This document shows, in pieces, positions 1 to 9,044 of a stretch of 44,735 nucleotides of DNA (within the stretch, counting starts at the first letter, position 1; every line of letters begins with the position of its first letter). The translations under genes and the position numbers were made by a program. Source of the stretch: Thermoleophilia bacterium. GTDB taxonomy: Bacteria; Actinomycetota; Thermoleophilia; Solirubrobacterales; 70-9. The notes beneath the pieces were generated by a model. It was not told where the DNA came from, did not search any database, and saw nothing but the letters and a program-made list of their open reading frames with translations. The stretch is from positions 1 through 44,735 of the forward strand of contig JAENWU010000006.1 in assembly GCA_016649905.1 (NCBI GenBank), given 5' to 3'.

Positions 1-1315
1 AACGGAGCACCCGCCCGCAGCGGCAGCGGGGGCGCCGGGCGCGGTCGCCAGGCCGAGGGCGGCGACGAGGACCGCGTCCGCCTGCGCCCGAACGCCTTCG
101 CTCTGGGCCTCGATCTGGGCCGGCGAGAAGCCGAGCGAGCCGTAGCGCTCGGCGACCTCGCGGTAGGCCTCGACCGGCGAGCGACCCGACTCGGCGATCT
201 GCTCGAAGGGGAAGGCGAGCGGCGACTGGCCGCCGAGAATGATCGACTCAGCCCCGACCGTCGGCACCTCGAAGTAGGGCCTGGTCGCCGCCCGCTCCTG
301 GACGGCGAAGCGGTTGCGAAGGTCGCCGCTGGCCTGGTCCAGGAGGTAGGCGTTGGTCCCCAGCCCGGCGACGGCGAGCGCCAGCAGCGCCAGCAGTGGG
401 CCACGGCTCCAGCGCACCCCGTGGGCCGCCTCGGCGGCGACCAGCAGCACCGCGATCGCGCCGGGCATCAGGTACCTGGCGTTGTCCGGGGAACGGAACT
501 CGTTCGCGGTCAACGCCCCCAGCACCCAGAGCGTGAGGGGGACGGCCGCGACGGCGCAGAGCCCGCGCGGGAGCGGCCGGCCGCGCAGGCTCAGGGACTG
601 GAAGCTCCAGGCCGGGACCAGGAGGGCGTTCCCGGCGCTCGCCGTCGAGTCGGAGTCGATGTCGAGCTGCCGCGCCCACACCCACCAGGCGAGGTAGAGA
701 GCGGCCGGAATCGCCGCCACCCAGATCCGCCGCCGGCGGTCGTCGCCCAGGAGGATCGCGACGGCGACCGCGACGAGGAAGGCGAGCGCCACGGTGTAGG
801 TGAGGATCCCGAGGCAGAGCAGGCCGCAGGCCGCCAGCCGGCCGCGGCGGTCGTCGCGCTCGAAGGCCGCCAGGGCGCCGATGCCGCAGGCGAGTGCGAG
901 GTCGACGGTGAAGGCGTTGTCGACCAGCACGTGCAGCATGTCGGCGCCGAAGAAGAGGAGGACGACGCAGGGGAGGAGGGCAACGAAGGCCGGCACGCGG
1001 CGGCTGGCGTAGGCGAAGGGCGAGGACCGCCGACCACAGGGCGGCGAGACTGAGTAGCCGCAGCGGCAGGTAGGCGCTGCCGAAGATCTCCAGCGCCACC
1101 TTGTAGACGAGGTGGGGAACGAAGACCAGATGCCCCTCGTGCGGGCGCAGCGCCGTTTCGAGGTCGAGTTCCGGGCTCTGGAGGACCCAGGTGAGCCCAT
1201 CGATCCAGTACGTCGTCCCCCGGTTGAGCCAGAGGATCGTCGCTCCGGAGACGAGCATCGCCAAGCCCAGCAAGAGCCGGGGGACACGCGTGCCGGGACC
1301 GCATGGGACTTGCAC
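1..1315 (-). pseudogene. GT-C-like integral membrane protein, frameshifted and cut by the left edge
   Basis: This is the first of three paralogous multi-pass membrane proteins in the window. The N-terminal frame (GTG at 1315 to about 1021) reads a first TM helix, then an acidic loop with IDGLTW and the EGHLVFVPHLVYK motif. The remainder, from about 1020 to 1, continues in another frame with FAYASRRVPAFVALL, several TM helices and ERYGSLGFSPAQIEAQ. Both halves align end to end with the intact paralogue at 1373-3052, so this is one gene with one surplus base in the gccc run at about 1018-1021. It may be a true pseudogene or an assembly error. The 3' end lies outside the window. A TAGCCT -10 element sits 7 nt before the GTG. 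The catalytic role as a GT-C glycosyltransferase is inferred from topology only. Confidence 0.72.
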
Positions 1316-1322
1316 CAAGGCG

Positions 1323-1328
1323 AGGCTA
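1323..1328 (-). promoter_or_regulatory. -10 element TAGCCT, leaderless geometry
   Basis: TAGCCT on the minus strand ends 7 nt before the GTG at 1315. Transcription would start at or next to the start codon. It lies back to back with the promoter of the divergent gene at 1373. Confidence 0.5.
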
Positions 1329-1357
1329 TCTGACCGATCGCACCCCACCGCGAACGG

Positions 1358-1363
1358 TAGGCT
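1358..1363 (+). promoter_or_regulatory. -10 element TAGGCT, leaderless geometry
   Basis: TAGGCT ends 9 nt before the GTG at 1373. There is no Shine-Dalgarno sequence between hexamer and start, which supports both the start choice and a leaderless mRNA. Confidence 0.55.
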
Positions 1364-1372
1364 GCCGCGATC

Positions 1373-3052
1373 GTGCCCGACTCGCCAGGCAAGGAGCGGA
1401 CTCTTGGCTGGCTCTTGCTCGGTGCGGCGATGGCGGTCGCGGTGGCCCTCCTCTTCTGGCTGCAGCGCGACCTCGCCTATGCCGACGACGGCTTCAACTG
1501 GTTGGCGCTGAGCGGGCTCGGCTCCGACGAAGTCCTGCTCCAACCCTACGGCGGCCACCTGATCTTCACGCCGCTGCTGCTGTTCAAAGCGGTGCTGGAG
1601 ATCGCCGGCACCGACTACGCGGCCTTCGGCGCCGTCCAGGTCGCTCTGCTGCTCACGCTCAGCGGCCTCCTCTACGTCTACGGCCGGCGCCGGGTCGGGC
1701 CGCTCCTGGCGCTGGCGCCGGCGCTGCTGGTGCTCTTCCTCGGCGCCTCCTGGAACGTGATGCTGCAGCCGACCCTGGGGATCCAGTTCCTCTGCGCCCT
1801 CACGCCCGGGCTGGCCGGGCTGGTCGTCCTCGAGCGCGACGACCGCAAGGGCGACATCGCCGCCTGCCTGCTGTTCGTCCTTGCCTGCTGGGGCTTCGAG
1901 ATGGGCTTCGGCTTCGTCGTCGGGGCGGCGGTGACGATCCTCTGGCGGGACGACCGCTGGCGGCGGATCTGGATCGTCGCGATCCCCTTCGTCATCTACG
2001 GCATCTGGAAACTCTGGGCGACGAAGTTCGAGGGCAGCGCCGGCCTGGAGCCGGCGAACCTGCTCTGGGCGCCGGCCTATTTCGTCGACTCTTTCGGCGT
2101 CATCTCGGTCTCCCTCTTCGGCCTTTCCGGCTGGGTCGGGCACGGCCAGCTGACCGCCCTGAAGCTGACCGGCTTCGACGCCAACCACTTCACCGAGGGC
2201 ATCGTCATCCTCATCCTCGGCGGGCTCGCCGTCTTCTTCGCGGTGCGGCGCCTGCGGCGGCGGGGGCCGCTCCCCGCCAGCTTCTGGGCCGCCGTGGCGG
2301 TGCTGGCGACGATCTGGCTCGAGCAGGCGCTGGCGCTCTCACTTGACCGCACCCCGGGCGAGACCCGCTACATCTTCCCCGGCACCGTCGCCTTTCTGCT
2401 CGTCGTCCTCGAGCTTGCCCGCGGTGTGCGCGTCACCCGCCTCGCCCTCGTCGTCGGCGCCGCGCTCCTGGCGGCGGCCCTGGTCGGGAACGCCAGCCGC
2501 TTCCAGGAAGGCCGCGACCTGCTCGCCCGCTACTCGGGGCCCGCCAACGCGGCGATCGCTGCGATCGTGCTGGGTGGCGACTCCTACCCGCCCGGGTTCA
2601 ACTCGGCACTGGAAGCGCCGGAAGCCTTCCCCCCCGGCCTGCCTGCCTATGTCGGCGCCGGCTCGATCCAGGCGATTGCGGTGAAGTACGGAAACCCCGG
2701 CTTCTCGGTCGCCGAGCTGGAAGCACAGCCCGAGGAGGTGCGCCGCGCCGCCGACATCGTCGCCGCGCACGGCCTCGGCGTGCACACGGCTCCAGCGGGG
2801 TCCGCGGGAGCTTCCTGTCGCCCCGCCGCAGGCGCCGGTGACTCGGTCACCCTGCCGAGCGGCGGCGCGATCCTCGCCTCCCCGCGCCCATCGCCACTGC
2901 TGGCGCGGCGCTTCGCCGACGAGTTCGTAATCGAAGTCGGCGAAGTGGCCCCGGGTCAGCCGACGGCCCTGGCGATCCCCAGCGACTCCACCGCGCGGCC
3001 CTGGGTCGTGCAGGCGCCCGACTCCGGCGGCCTCACCGCCTGCCCCTTGTAG
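1373..3052 (+). CDS. GT-C-like polytopic membrane protein with C-terminal extracytoplasmic domain
   Basis: 559 aa. One N-terminal TM helix (about residues 12-30) is followed by an acidic loop (YADDGFNW) and the conserved PYGGHLIFTPLLLFK motif. A run of TM helices extends to about residue 380, and a soluble C-terminal domain carries VKYGNPGFSVAELEAQ. An acidic first loop followed by many helices fits a GT-C fold, the type that uses polyprenyl-phosphate sugars, but no named family was recognised. It is paralogous to 1-1315 and 11836-13554. It is followed 28 nt later by a GT2 that could make a lipid-linked sugar donor for it (inference). Start GTG is chosen by the promoter at 1358-1363. Confidence 0.8.
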   Translation: MPDSPGKERTLGWLLLGAAMAVAVALLFWLQRDLAYADDGFNWLALSGLGSDEVLLQPYGGHLIFTPLLLFKAVLEIAGTDYAAFGAVQVALLLTLSGLLYVYGRRRVGPLLALAPALLVLFLGASWNVMLQPTLGIQFLCALTPGLAGLVVLERDDRKGDIAACLLFVLACWGFEMGFGFVVGAAVTILWRDDRWRRIWIVAIPFVIYGIWKLWATKFEGSAGLEPANLLWAPAYFVDSFGVISVSLFGLSGWVGHGQLTALKLTGFDANHFTEGIVILILGGLAVFFAVRRLRRRGPLPASFWAAVAVLATIWLEQALALSLDRTPGETRYIFPGTVAFLLVVLELARGVRVTRLALVVGAALLAAALVGNASRFQEGRDLLARYSGPANAAIAAIVLGGDSYPPGFNSALEAPEAFPPGLPAYVGAGSIQAIAVKYGNPGFSVAELEAQPEEVRRAADIVAAHGLGVHTAPAGSAGASCRPAAGAGDSVTLPSGGAILASPRPSPLLARRFADEFVIEVGEVAPGQPTALAIPSDSTARPWVVQAPDSGGLTACPL

Positions 3053-3064
3053 ATGGCGGCTAGC

Positions 3065-3070
3065 TAGACT
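3065..3070 (+). promoter_or_regulatory. -10 element TAGACT, leaderless geometry
   Basis: TAGACT ends 10 nt before the ATG at 3081. It lies in the 28-nt gap after the upstream stop, giving the GT2 its own promoter. Confidence 0.5.
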
Positions 3071-3080
3071 GCCCCGCTCG

Positions 3081-3890
3081 ATGCCGGACGAGGCGCTGAC
3101 CACAGAGCCGCAGGTCACCGATCCGCCTGCGGCGGGCGAGCACGGGGACCGTCCCGAGGGGAAGGTGATCGTGGTGATGCCCGCGATGAACGCCGCCAAG
3201 ACGCTCGAGCAGACCTACCGCTCGATTCCAATGAACTGGGTCGATGAGGTGATCCTGGTCGACGACGCCTCGCGCGACGAGACGGTCGAGCTGGCCAAGC
3301 GGCTGCCGCTGCACGTCGTCTGGCATCCCCACAACGTCGGCTACGGCGCCAACCAGAAGACCTGTTACTTGGAGGCGCTGCAGCGCGAAGCCGACGCTGT
3401 GGTGATGCTGCACCCCGACGGTCAGTACCCGCCGGAGCTGATCCCGGACATGGTCAAGCCGATCCTCAACGGAGAAGCAGACCTCGTCCTCGGCTCGCGC
3501 CTCGCCGTGCCCGGCATGGCCCTGGCCAACGGCATGCCGCGCTGGAAGTACGTCGCCAACCGCTTCCTGACCACGATCGAGAACCGCGTGATGGGCACCG
3601 AACTGACCGAGGCCCACACCGGCTACCGCGCTTACTCGCGGCAGATGCTGCTGACGATCCCCTTCCTGCGCAACGCCTCCGACTTCAGCTTCGACTCCGA
3701 GGTGCTGATGCAGGCCGCCCACTTCCAGATGCGGATCGCCGAGGTGCCGGCGCCGGGCAAGTACTTCGACGACGCCTCCTCGGTCGACTTCTCGACCGGC
3801 GTCGTCTACGGGCTGAAAACGCTCTGGGCGGGTGCCAGGCTGGCCCTGCACCGCTCCGGGCTGGTGCCCTCGAAGAAGTTCAAGGCCTAG
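3081..3890 (+). CDS. GT2 family glycosyltransferase (polyprenyl-phosphate hexose synthase type)
   Basis: 269 aa. GT-A signatures are in order: VVMPAMNAAKTLEQTY near residue 30, ILVDDASRDET near 55, the MLHPDGQYPP metal and acceptor region near 115, and HTGYRAYSRQ near 180. This arrangement resembles dolichyl/undecaprenyl-phosphate glucose or mannose synthases, which move a sugar from NDP-sugar to a polyprenyl phosphate on the cytoplasmic face. No TM helices follow the catalytic domain, so it should be soluble or peripheral. Its position right after the GT-C-like membrane protein suggests donor supply for that enzyme (inference). The exact sugar cannot be read from the sequence. Confidence 0.85.
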   Translation: MPDEALTTEPQVTDPPAAGEHGDRPEGKVIVVMPAMNAAKTLEQTYRSIPMNWVDEVILVDDASRDETVELAKRLPLHVVWHPHNVGYGANQKTCYLEALQREADAVVMLHPDGQYPPELIPDMVKPILNGEADLVLGSRLAVPGMALANGMPRWKYVANRFLTTIENRVMGTELTEAHTGYRAYSRQMLLTIPFLRNASDFSFDSEVLMQAAHFQMRIAEVPAPGKYFDDASSVDFSTGVVYGLKTLWAGARLALHRSGLVPSKKFKA

Positions 3891-3892
3891 GC

Positions 3893-3909
3893 GCGGCGGA
3901 ACGCGCCGC
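3893..3909. terminator. Weak hairpin between convergent genes
   Basis: A 6-bp stem GCGGCG/CGCCGC encloses a 5-nt loop in the gap between the stops at 3890 and 3910. There is no U-tract on either side, so termination is only a possibility. Confidence 0.25.
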
Positions 3910-5043
3910 TCAGCCGGCCTGGCCGCCGGTGAACTTCACGTAGGCGCTCCAGGCCGGCTTCGGGGTGAAGCCCGGACCGAAGAGGCCGCTGCCGTCGCAG
4001 AAGTTGCAGGCGCCGGGCTGGTCGTCGACCGAGAACCAGTAGGCCCGTTCGATCCGCCATTTGGCCCGTTGGGCGCGCAGCAGGTTGAAGGCGCCCTTCA
4101 GTTGCTGTGCCTGGCCCTGCGGTCCCTTGGCGAAGGAGTTGCCCGCGGATTTTGGCCCCGAGCTCCAGCCGAGCTCGGTGATCCAGAGCGGCACGGAGGC
4201 GTCGCCGCTGGCCTCGAGGGCCTCACGGACTTCTTCAATCTGCGGCGTCAGCGACTGGTAGATGCTGGTGTACGGATGCAGGGCGACCGCCTCGAAGCGC
4301 GACTTGATCCCCGGCGTCGCCCTGTACATCCGCTGCAGGAAGTCGGCGGCGTAATAGGCCTTCAGCGGTTTCACTTTCGAGCGGGCCTGCTTGGGCCAAG
4401 CGAAGAGCCCTCCGAGGACGATCTTGGCCGCCGGGTCGACCGCCGAGATCGCGGTGTCGGAGATCTTCACCAATTTGCCGTAGTCGGCCGGGTTGGGACG
4501 GGCGACGAAGTAGAAGAAGTTCTGCTCGTTCCAGATCTGCCAGCTGTGAACGGGGCGGACCGGGAGCGTCGGGTTCTCGGCCCAGAAGGTACCGCCGGGG
4601 CCGTAGCGTTCGACCGCCTGGGTCAGGAACGAGGTCCAGGCCACCCGCTGGGCGGCGGTCTTGACCGGCAGGGTCATCGGCGGCTGGCTGGACACCGTCT
4701 TGTCGGTGGCCACCGCCCACGGCGGTGCACCGGAGATGAAGGGCAGGACGTCGATTCCCACGGTCGCGGCCGCCCCGACCAGGGCGTCGACGGTGGACCA
4801 GTCCGGAGTACCTTCCTTGGTCTGGATCGCGCTCCAGGGCACCGGGATCCGGATCGCGCCGACGCGCCCGCGCTGCAGGCGCTGGAACTGCTCGGCGGTC
4901 GGCGTCGCCTGGGGCACCACGCCCCAGAAGGTCTTCGGCAGGGCCTGGGCCGAGGCGGCCGTGGCCGCCAGCATGGCGACGGTCAGCGCCGCCGCCATCC
5001 AGGCACGCACCCGCCCGATTCCTCGAATCCGGTGGCTTTGCAT
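3910..5043 (-). CDS. Secreted glycoside hydrolase-like protein (clan A type TIM barrel)
   Basis: 377 aa. A cationic N-terminus and hydrophobic stretch ending in ASAQA (about residue 34) form a signal peptide. The barrel carries WQIWNEQNFF with the presumed acid/base Glu173 and LWITELGWSS with the presumed nucleophile Glu290, the usual spacing for GH5/GH39-like retaining glycosidases. Near the C-terminus is the unusual CNFCDGSGLF motif, shared with the paralogue at 33678-34793. The ATG at 5043 is 4 nt after the stop of the upstream surface protein, so the two form an operon. A GTG at 5079 is an alternative start. The likely role is trimming or remodelling of the exported polysaccharide; the substrate is unknown. 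Confidence 0.8.
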   Translation of the reverse strand: MQSHRIRGIGRVRAWMAAALTVAMLAATAASAQALPKTFWGVVPQATPTAEQFQRLQRGRVGAIRIPVPWSAIQTKEGTPDWSTVDALVGAAATVGIDVLPFISGAPPWAVATDKTVSSQPPMTLPVKTAAQRVAWTSFLTQAVERYGPGGTFWAENPTLPVRPVHSWQIWNEQNFFYFVARPNPADYGKLVKISDTAISAVDPAAKIVLGGLFAWPKQARSKVKPLKAYYAADFLQRMYRATPGIKSRFEAVALHPYTSIYQSLTPQIEEVREALEASGDASVPLWITELGWSSGPKSAGNSFAKGPQGQAQQLKGAFNLLRAQRAKWRIERAYWFSVDDQPGACNFCDGSGLFGPGFTPKPAWSAYVKFTGGQAG

Positions 5044-5047
5044 GCGC

Positions 5048-5629
5048 TCAGCTGGCCTCAGGCGAAAACGGGGCGCCACTATCGCCCTCGTGCTGCTTGC
5101 GCCGCCGCATCACGACCACCCCGATCGAGATCGCCGCCAGCACCGCGATCGCGATCGCGATCGGAACTACCGGCGAGGATCCGCCGTCGTCGCTCTGCGA
5201 GGAGGCCTGGGTGGCGGTCGGCTGCGAGTTCTGCTGCTTGCCACCGTCGGCCGCCGCGTTCTTCGAGCCGTTGTCTGGGCTACCCTGCGGCTTGTTGCCG
5301 CCGTTGCCCTTGTCTCCTCCACTGGGAGTGCCACCCGAAGTTGAGCCTTCAGATTCCCCAGGATCTTCAGTCGTCACTTCCGGACTCGAGCTCGAGTCCG
5401 GAGTCTTGGGGCTGCCCGAGGTCGTCGCGTCGCCGGTCGGGTCCTTGGCCGGCGGATTGGTTTTCGGCGTGCCGGTAGCCGTGGGCGGGGCGTCCGAGTA
5501 CTGGATACCGCTCGAATCGGCCTGAACCAGGGTTGGAAACGAAACGAATGCGACCAGAGCTGACACTGAAAGAAGCGCCAAGTAAAGGCGGGCCGGACCC
5601 GGGCGCCGGGGGAAAGACGTCCTACGCAT
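5048..5629 (-). CDS. Ser/Thr/Gly/Pro-rich surface-anchored protein
   Basis: 193 aa. An Arg-rich N-terminus and hydrophobic segment ending in TLVQADSSG act as a signal peptide. A low-complexity stretch rich in S, T, G, P, D and N follows (about residues 40-140), then one TM helix (VVPIAIAIAVLAAISIGVVV) and a basic MRRRKQ stop-transfer sequence. The layout is that of a membrane-anchored wall-spanning stalk, plausibly heavily O-glycosylated. No LPXTG motif and no recognised domain were seen. It is cotranscribed with the glycosidase-like gene downstream. The ATG at 5629 is supported by TAGTCT 8 nt upstream, but it makes the CDS overlap the 5' end of the divergent ligase gene. Confidence 0.7.
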   Translation of the reverse strand: MRRTSFPRRPGPARLYLALLSVSALVAFVSFPTLVQADSSGIQYSDAPPTATGTPKTNPPAKDPTGDATTSGSPKTPDSSSSPEVTTEDPGESEGSTSGGTPSGGDKGNGGNKPQGSPDNGSKNAAADGGKQQNSQPTATQASSQSDDGGSSPVVPIAIAIAVLAAISIGVVVMRRRKQHEGDSGAPFSPEAS

Positions 5630-7548
5630 TCCGCGGAAGACTAGACCAACTGGCGGCGTTCGGCGCTCCAGTCGCCCTGATCCTCGGGCTGGCCCTGACC
5701 GGCGGTGGCTTCGACGTGAGCTCGCGACATGTCGCTGGGCTTGCAGTTTGGTTCGTAGTGGTCGGCCTGCTGGTCTTTGGCGCGACCGCGCGGACGACTG
5801 TCGGGCGTCCCCTCTACTGGGCGTGCGGGCTGATCGGTGGCCTGGCGATTTTGTCTGCACTGTCATCCCTCTGGTCGGGTTCGGTTGAGCTCAGCGTGAT
5901 CGAGGCGGACCGAGTACTGGTCTATCTGGGGTTCTTCCTTGCCGCCTTCCTGATCGCCCAAACCACCGAAAGGCGCCAACGTTTCGGCGAAGGCCTGGCT
6001 ATCGCCATAACTCTGGTCTGCCTGCTCGGCCTCGGCAGCCGTCTGCTGCCGCACGTTTTCGAGCTCGAGGACGCGCTTGGGGTCGGCCCGCGGCTGCGCT
6101 ACCCGCTCGGCTACTGGAACGCCAACGGCGCGGTTTGCGGGATCGCGATCGCGATGCTGCTCTGGTCGAGCCGCCGCGCCGGCTGGATCGCGCTGCGCTG
6201 GATCTCGGTCGCGCTGATGCCAGCAGTCTTGCTCTGCCTCTACTTCACCTACTCGCGCGGTGGCGTGCTGTCGCTCCTCGTCGCCGCCGGGATCCTGATG
6301 ATCCTCTCGCGCGAGCGCCTCTGGCTGCTGGCGACCGCCGCGATCGCCCTGCTGGCGACCCTCCCCGCGGTTCTCGCGGTGCAGTCGCGCGGCGCCCTCG
6401 CCGACAATCTGCCGGCCCCGGAGATCACCGACCAGGGCCTCACCGTGCTGGCGATCCTGCTCGGCGGCATCGCCGTCTCGCTGCTGCTCTTCGCCGGCCT
6501 GCGGCGGCTGGAGAGCCGCGCTGGCCGACTGACCGGGCGCGCGGTGACGATGTCGCAGAACCCGACCCTGCTCAAACGCCTTGCGATCGTCGCGTCCGTG
6601 GTCGCGATCGGGCTGGCGATCGCCGTCGGCGGCCGCGCCTGGGACCAGTTCTCGAGCTCGGACATCCAGTTCCCCAAAGACCCCCAGGCGCACTTCGGCG
6701 AGCTCTCCGGCGCCGGTCGCCACGACTTCTGGCGGGTGGCGCTGAAGGGCCTCGGCGAAGAGCCGCTGCTCGGCCACGGCGCCGGCACCTACGAGTTCAC
6801 CTGGGAGCAGCACCGCTCGATCGACATGCCGGTGCACGACGCGCACTCGCTCTACCTCGAGGCCTTCGACGAGCTCGGCGTGGTGGGCGGCCTCCTCGTC
6901 CTCGTCCTGGTCGGCGCCCTGCTCTGGTTCGGTTTCGCCGCCTGGCGCGCTGCGGCCGGCAACGAGCGCGAGCTCTGCGCGGTCCTCTTTGCCGCGATGG
7001 TCGCCTTCGCGATCGGCGCCGCCTTCGACTGGTTCTGGGAGATCGCCGCGATGGGGGCGATCTTCTTCCTCGCCGCCGGTGTCGTGGTAAGTGTGAGGTG
7101 TGCGCAGCTGGCCAAGGAGCGGCCGGCCTCCCGGGTAGACGGGCGGCGCTTCGGCCTCGCCCTGGGCGGGCTCGCCGCCGCCTGGATCACTGCCGTCGCC
7201 CTGGTCGGCCCGCTGCTGGTCGACCGCGAGATCAAGGCCAGCCAAAGCGCCGCCGCCGAGGGCGACATCTCGAGCGCCATCAGCCACGCTGAAACCGCCC
7301 GCTCGATCGAGCCCTGGGCGGCCAGCCCCTACGTCCAGCTCGGCCTGCTCGCCGAGCTGCAGGGAAACTTTCCGAACGCCGCGGCGCGGCTGACCCAGGC
7401 GATCGAGCGCGAGGATCGCAACTGGCAGCTCTACTACCTGCGCGCAAGAGTCCGCGGTGAGTCTGGCGACGCGGCAGCGGCCGAGGCCGACCTCGAACGT
7501 GCCCGGCAGCTGAACCCCCGCGCGCCGGAGCTGCAGGTGACCGAATGA
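5548..7548 (+). CDS. O-antigen ligase/polymerase family membrane protein with C-terminal TPR
   Basis: About 666 aa. There are roughly a dozen TM helices, and a large extracytoplasmic loop near residue 410 holds the Wzy_C-type signature (GAGTYEFTWEQH, then DAHSLYLEAFDELG). After the last helix (about residue 560) comes a helical region with AARSIEPWAASPYVQL and similar units, typical of TPR repeats seen in this family. The protein would polymerise or ligate undecaprenyl-linked glycan outside the membrane. It overlaps the next gene, the initiating transferase, by ATGA. The start is uncertain: ATG 5548 (used here) and TTG 5533 both overlap the divergent gene, and GTG 5716 would lose the first helix. 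Confidence 0.83.
   Translation: MRPELTLKEAPSKGGPDPGAGGKTSYAFRGRLDQLAAFGAPVALILGLALTGGGFDVSSRHVAGLAVWFVVVGLLVFGATARTTVGRPLYWACGLIGGLAILSALSSLWSGSVELSVIEADRVLVYLGFFLAAFLIAQTTERRQRFGEGLAIAITLVCLLGLGSRLLPHVFELEDALGVGPRLRYPLGYWNANGAVCGIAIAMLLWSSRRAGWIALRWISVALMPAVLLCLYFTYSRGGVLSLLVAAGILMILSRERLWLLATAAIALLATLPAVLAVQSRGALADNLPAPEITDQGLTVLAILLGGIAVSLLLFAGLRRLESRAGRLTGRAVTMSQNPTLLKRLAIVASVVAIGLAIAVGGRAWDQFSSSDIQFPKDPQAHFGELSGAGRHDFWRVALKGLGEEPLLGHGAGTYEFTWEQHRSIDMPVHDAHSLYLEAFDELGVVGGLLVLVLVGALLWFGFAAWRAAAGNERELCAVLFAAMVAFAIGAAFDWFWEIAAMGAIFFLAAGVVVSVRCAQLAKERPASRVDGRRFGLALGGLAAAWITAVALVGPLLVDREIKASQSAAAEGDISSAISHAETARSIEPWAASPYVQLGLLAELQGNFPNAAARLTQAIEREDRNWQLYYLRARVRGESGDAAAAEADLERARQLNPRAPELQVTE
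5638..5643 (-). promoter_or_regulatory. -10 element TAGTCT, leaderless geometry
   Basis: TAGTCT ends 8 nt before the ATG at 5629. It lies inside the reading frame of the divergent gene that starts near 5548. Confidence 0.5.
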
Positions 7549-9044
7549 GTCCACACGCTCAGGAAACCTCCCCGGGCAGCACGGAGACCTCGCGCCCGAT
7601 CCCGCCCGAGCCGCCGCGCAAGCCGAACGCCGTGACCCGGCTGGGTCTGACCAGCCCCAACGCCCTGCAGCGGCGCGGCGCCCTGCTGCGGCGGCTGCTC
7701 GCGATCGGCGACTGGCTGGCGCTGGCCGGGGCGCTCTGCATCGCCACCGCGGCGACCTCGACCACCGACGTCGGCACCCTGTTCTGGGCGGTGCTGCTGA
7801 GCCCCGTCTGGATCCTGGTGATGAAGCTGCACGGGCTCTACGACAACGACCATCGGCGGATCCGCCACAGCACCCTCGACGAGCTCGCCAGCCTGCTCTC
7901 CGCCTGCACGATCGGGACCCTCGCCCTCGACGGCCTGCTCGCGTTCAGCCCGGCCGGACCGCTGGCGCCGGCGAGCGCGATCCTGGTCGGGGTCGGCTCG
8001 CTGATCGGCACCTTCGTCCTCCGCGCCGTGGTCCGATTCGTCTGGCACCACACGGCAGGCGCCGCGATCGGGATCGTGATCGGACCGGCGGCCGCGGCGG
8101 AGATGGTCTCCCGCCGCGTCGCCACCCACCCCGAGGCGCGGCTGCGGCTGGTCGGCTTCCTCGCCAACGAGCAAGCGACCAAGGAGACGCCCGGCGGCCT
8201 GCCCCGGCTCGGCTCGATCGCCGACGTCGAGCGGGTCGCCCGGGAGCGCCAGATCGAGCGCGTCGTCGTCACCGTGCAGGAGATGAGCGAGGAGGCGGCA
8301 GAGCACCTGATCGAGCAGTGCAAGGCGGCGGGCTTGGGGCTGACTTTCCTGCCCCAGCACTTCGGCCTGCTCGGCCCCGGAATCGAGCTCAACCGCCTCG
8401 CCGAGCTGCCCGTCCTCGACTTCCGCTTCTCCGACCCGCCGGCCTCCACGCTGCTGCTGAAGCGGACGCTCGACATCGTCGTCTCGGCGACGCTGCTGGT
8501 CCTGCTCTCACCGCTGCTGCTGGCCCTGGCGATCTACATCCTGATCGACGACGGCCGCCCGGTCTTCTTCCGCCAGAAGCGCGCCGGCAAGGACGGCGTC
8601 CCCTTCCTGATGACCAAGTTCCGCACGATGGTCGCCGACGCCGAGGACCGGCTCGGCGAGGTGGTCGACCTCAGCAAGCTCGACGAACCGGCGTTCAAGA
8701 TCCAGAACGACCCGCGGATCACCCGCGCCGGGCGGCTTCTGCGGCGGACCAGCCTCGACGAGGTGCCGCAGTTCTTCAACGTCCTGAAGGGCGAGATGTC
8801 GCTGGTCGGTCCGCGGCCCGAGGAGGAGGCGGTCGTCGCCCTCTACGACGAGCGCCAGCGGGCCCGGCTCGCGATCAAGCCGGGCCTGACCGGGCCGATG
8901 CAGGTCTACGGCCGCGGCGATCTCACCTTCGAGGAGCGGCTGGCGATGGAGCGCGACTACCTCGACAACCTCTCGGTGACCGGCGACCTGGCGATCCTGC
9001 TGCGGACGCCGAGCGCGATCCTGCGCGGCGACGGCGCTTACTGA
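7545..9044 (+). CDS. Polyprenyl glycosylphosphotransferase (initiating sugar transferase, WbaP type)
   Basis: 499 aa. An N-terminal membrane domain of about four to five TM helices is followed by a central Rossmann-like region (residues about 165-290). The C-terminal bacterial sugar transferase domain has the membrane re-entrant helix KRTLDIVVSATLL, FFRQKRAGKDG, MTKFRTM, RTSLDEVPQFFNVLKGEMS and LVGPRPEE. The family transfers a hexose-1-phosphate from NDP-sugar to undecaprenyl phosphate, the first step of repeat-unit assembly. It is coupled to the ligase gene by ATGA and is the only initiating transferase seen in the window. The identity of the sugar (Glc, Gal or other) cannot be told. Confidence 0.92.
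   Translation: MSPHAQETSPGSTETSRPIPPEPPRKPNAVTRLGLTSPNALQRRGALLRRLLAIGDWLALAGALCIATAATSTTDVGTLFWAVLLSPVWILVMKLHGLYDNDHRRIRHSTLDELASLLSACTIGTLALDGLLAFSPAGPLAPASAILVGVGSLIGTFVLRAVVRFVWHHTAGAAIGIVIGPAAAAEMVSRRVATHPEARLRLVGFLANEQATKETPGGLPRLGSIADVERVARERQIERVVVTVQEMSEEAAEHLIEQCKAAGLGLTFLPQHFGLLGPGIELNRLAELPVLDFRFSDPPASTLLLKRTLDIVVSATLLVLLSPLLLALAIYILIDDGRPVFFRQKRAGKDGVPFLMTKFRTMVADAEDRLGEVVDLSKLDEPAFKIQNDPRITRAGRLLRRTSLDEVPQFFNVLKGEMSLVGPRPEEEAVVALYDERQRARLAIKPGLTGPMQVYGRGDLTFEERLAMERDYLDNLSVTGDLAILLRTPSAILRGDGAY

Noticed and set aside
248-2188. Long open frame on the minus strand across two genes
   Set aside because: Only its part between about 1021 and 1315 is protein-like (start of the first GT-C-like gene). 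The rest is an Arg/Pro/Gly-rich mirror of coding sequence, as expected opposite GC-rich genes.
3832-5478. Long plus-strand frame opposite the glycosidase-like and surface protein genes
   Set aside because: Low-complexity Arg/Gly composition, no domain, and it covers two well-supported genes on the other strand.
5863-7554. Long minus-strand frame opposite the ligase
   Set aside because: Made of charged and Gly/Gln-rich shadow sequence; the plus strand has clear TM helices and motifs.
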